From NCBI GenBank assembly GCA_900552305.1, contig URZD01000101.1, positions 1 to 7,984 on the forward strand: a stretch of 7,984 nt of DNA, written 5' to 3'. Each line of letters starts with the position of its first letter. Position 1 is the stretch's first letter. This document shows positions 6,577 through 7,984 of this stretch, in pieces. The stretch is from an uncultured Eubacteriales bacterium. Lineage in GTDB: Bacteria > Bacillota > Clostridia > Monoglobales > Monoglobaceae. The notes beneath the pieces are model-generated. The model did no database searches, was not told the DNA's origin, and was given only the letters and a program-made list of their open reading frames with translations. The position numbers and the translations under genes are program-made.

Positions 6577-6831
6577 GACTGATTAGGCGCACGCGAGTTA
6601 AATCCGATATGCCGTGTGATTAAAAAGTCATAATCTTTTTGAACACTTAGCCCATAAGGCTTGAGCCGTCCTCCGATTTGCGGTCGAACCGCCGCCCTTT
6701 TTGTATATTTATTTTTAATTTTATTCCGTTCTTTGGCGCTTTCGGCGGGAATTGTACCTATCGCCGAAAAATTCGGTTTGCCCGCCGCTGTAAAAAAGTC
6801 AATTACCTTTTTTACATCCCCATCTCTTGAT
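6577..6831. other. Remainder of the 443-bp intergenic region, no gene recognised
   Basis: Between the 17-bp repeat array and the LacI stop no coding frame with a start, ribosome binding site and plausible protein is visible on either strand. The stretch holds AT-rich inverted repeats at 6622-6640 and 6789-6816 that share the 9-mer AAAAAGTCA, and a GC-rich block at 6740-6787 with competing inverted repeats. It probably carries the end of the regulator transcript and upstream sequences of the operon. Confidence 0.55.
6789..6816 (-). terminator. AT-rich inverted repeat after the LacI gene, possible terminator
   Basis: A perfect 10-bp inverted repeat TGTAAAAAAG / CTTTTTTACA with an 8-nt loop begins 15 bp after the LacI stop. 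On the minus strand the right arm supplies a run of six U. The stem is AT-rich and thus weak, so it may be a poor terminator that allows read-through toward the operon, or a protein-binding dyad. Confidence 0.35.
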
Positions 6832-7848
6832 TTATATTGAATTTCTCTCTATTATTCTGCTTTCAAGCTCTGTCGCGCGGGGTTTCTCGCCGTTTATCAG
6901 TCTGTAAAGCTCGTTAAACGCCGTTTTGCCAAGCTCCGTACTCATATTGTCAAATGTTGTAATCGGCGGGTCGGTATACGCCGTCGCCTTGATATTGTCC
7001 GCGCCGATAATGCTTACATCCTCCGGAATCCTTACCCCGCGTTCCCGCAGTGCGCGCAGAGCGCCGACCGCCATATCATCATTCTCGCATATTACCGCGT
7101 CAAAGTTAAGCGGTATCTTCATAAATTCGGCATATGCCTTGTCCTCCGAAAAGTCCGCGCAAAAATGGTTTGCAAGTCCGAACTCTTCTCCCGCTTCGGC
7201 TCTGCCCTCCTTCATGGCGTCATACATTCCGAGAAGTCTTGTATATCCCACATAGCTGTCCGTTCCCGTAACATAACAATATTGCTTTCTGCCGCGCCGA
7301 ATAAGCCGCCGCGTCAGCTCATACATCATTTCGGAGTTGTTTATGTTCACGGTCGAAACGCCGTCCATAGGCTCGATACCGATTCCCACAACGCAGCGTT
7401 TTTCCTCCAGAAACGATTTCATCCAGTCCCAGTCGAACGAATCTCCGTAATATATCAGTCCGTCAACCTCGCGGTTACGCAGCCATTCAAAGACCTTTTC
7501 CTCGTCCATAGAGCTGTCGTACAGCTGAATTGTGACTCTGAAGCCTTTTTTCGCCGCGGCAAGCACCGCGCCGCCCGTAATCTCGCTTATAATCTGGTCG
7601 GAGAACGGGTTTTCCCTGTCCGCGAGCATACTCTCGTTGATAAGCAGTCCGACGTTCCCGACAATACGGCTGCTCATGCGCCGCGCATGAATGTTGGGTC
7701 GGTAATTCACCGATTCGCAAAATTCCTTTACCTTTTCCTCAAGCTCAGGACTTATTCTGTTCTCCGCCGCCTTGCCGTTTATGATGAACGAAACAGCCGA
7801 CTTGCTTATCCCGAATTCCTTCGCTATCTTTTCCAGCGAGTATGCCAT
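6832..7848 (-). CDS. LacI/GalR-family transcriptional regulator
   Basis: This is a sugar-responsive DNA-binding repressor, dimeric or tetrameric, probably controlling itself and the downstream enzyme operon. The 338-residue product has the N-terminal helix-turn-helix SLEKIAKEFGISKSAVSFIING (4-25), a hinge PNIHARRMSS (51-60), then a periplasmic-binding-protein-like core. Core signatures include VDGLIYYG, a TVNINN element, and the C-terminal VSIIGADNIKATAYTDPPITTFDNMSTELG. The hinge residue that is normally Leu (Leu56 in LacI) is Met58. Specificity-helix positions equivalent to LacI Tyr17, Gln18 and Arg22 are Lys16, Ser17 and Phe21, so its operator should differ from lacO. ATG at 7848 has AAGGAG 8 nt upstream (7857-7862). 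Two operator-like palindromes upstream suggest autoregulation. The effector is unknown, presumably a product of the linked pathway. Confidence 0.95.
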   Translation of the reverse strand: MAYSLEKIAKEFGISKSAVSFIINGKAAENRISPELEEKVKEFCESVNYRPNIHARRMSSRIVGNVGLLINESMLADRENPFSDQIISEITGGAVLAAAKKGFRVTIQLYDSSMDEEKVFEWLRNREVDGLIYYGDSFDWDWMKSFLEEKRCVVGIGIEPMDGVSTVNINNSEMMYELTRRLIRRGRKQYCYVTGTDSYVGYTRLLGMYDAMKEGRAEAGEEFGLANHFCADFSEDKAYAEFMKIPLNFDAVICENDDMAVGALRALRERGVRIPEDVSIIGADNIKATAYTDPPITTFDNMSTELGKTAFNELYRLINGEKPRATELESRIIERNSI

Positions 7849-7856
7849 AATATTTT

Positions 7857-7862
7857 CTCCTT
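7857..7862 (-). promoter_or_regulatory. Ribosome binding site of the LacI gene
   Basis: AAGGAG on the minus strand, 8 nt before ATG at 7848, directly abutting operator O2 (7863-7878). Repressor bound at O2 would sit against the translation start region. Confidence 0.8.
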
Positions 7863-7878
7863 GCTAAAACAGTTAAGC
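7863..7878. promoter_or_regulatory. LacI-type operator O2, adjacent to the regulator start
   Basis: GCTAAAACAGTTAAGC matches the reverse complement of O1 at 14 of 16 positions. Outer half-sites GCTAAA and TTAAGC are intact; the centre is a C-A step, making it less symmetric than O1. It is probably an autoregulatory site. Confidence 0.7.
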
Positions 7879-7947
7879 AGCCGTCAAAGCAATAATTCAT
7901 GCCGCCTTTTGATATATTTTTTCGGCTATCGCAATCTGTTTTTCCTT

Positions 7948-7963
7948 GCTAAAATAGTTTAGC
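7948..7963. promoter_or_regulatory. LacI-type operator O3, upstream of the regulator gene
   Basis: GCTAAAATAGTTTAGC is a 16-bp palindrome with 14 of 16 symmetric positions and a central T-A step. It shares the left flank CCTT and half-sites with O2; the two centres are 85 bp apart, about eight helical turns, compatible with looping. It may also serve a gene beyond the right window edge. Confidence 0.7.
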
Positions 7964-7984
7964 ATAAAATTACCCCAAAAGTCA

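Noticed and set aside
6467..6608. 9-bp inverted repeat ATCGGATTT / AAATCCGAT flanking the 17-bp array
   Set aside because: A single 9-bp match in several hundred bases is near chance expectation, there are no transposase remains and no target duplication.
6680..6704. Plus-strand hairpin GCGGT-CGA-ACCGC followed by TTTTT, as a terminator
   Set aside because: The stem is only 5 bp, the T-run is separated from it by 5 bases, and no plus-strand gene ends here.
7165..7962. Plus-strand open frame of 265 codons opposite the LacI gene
   Set aside because: Shadow of the regulator gene, running through the operators; no domain signature.

Overview
The window shows a moderately GC-rich bacterial segment that looks like an anaerobic Firmicutes/Clostridia-type chromosome. 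The basis is purine-rich AGGAG-type ribosome binding sites close to almost every start, a sigma-A-like promoter, a Cof-type HAD phosphatase, an AI-2E family permease and a LacI-type regulator with short palindromic operators. No ribosomal or taxonomic marker is present, so this placement is inference.

Layout. At the left edge, on the + strand, is the 3' part of an AI-2E family membrane permease. Its last codons and stop lie inside a 57-bp tandem duplication. It converges on a Cof-type HAD phosphatase (- strand) with a hairpin between them. The HAD gene has its own promoter at about 1918-1946.

The rest of the window is a minus-strand carbohydrate locus, read right to left. A LacI-family repressor (7848 to 6832) comes first, followed by a 443-bp intergenic region. 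Next are a zinc-free-looking MDR dehydrogenase (6388 to 5339), a sugar-phosphate-isomerase-like TIM-barrel protein (5262 to 4438), a divergent GH57-type glycoside hydrolase (4416 to 3046) and a radical SAM/SPASM protein (3053 to 2043) overlapping the GH57 gene by 8 bp. A strong intrinsic terminator sits at 2003-2033. The four enzyme genes are co-directional with short gaps and are probably one operon.

Three related 16-bp palindromes of form GCTWAA-N4-TTWAGC were found. One lies just before the dehydrogenase gene, one next to the ribosome binding site of the regulator gene, and one 85 bp further upstream. They are probably the operators of the LacI protein, which would repress both itself and the operon. 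The intergenic region also carries five perfect or near-perfect copies of a 17-bp tandem repeat.

Functional reading. A hydrolase that releases a sugar, an oxidoreductase and an isomerase/epimerase under sugar-responsive repression make sense as an intracellular glycan or unusual-sugar pathway. The radical SAM/SPASM gene as last member is the unexpected component: it could act on the sugar itself (radical epimerisation or dehydrogenation) or modify a protein. None of the enzymes shows a signal peptide and no transporter is present in the window, so the substrate is unknown.
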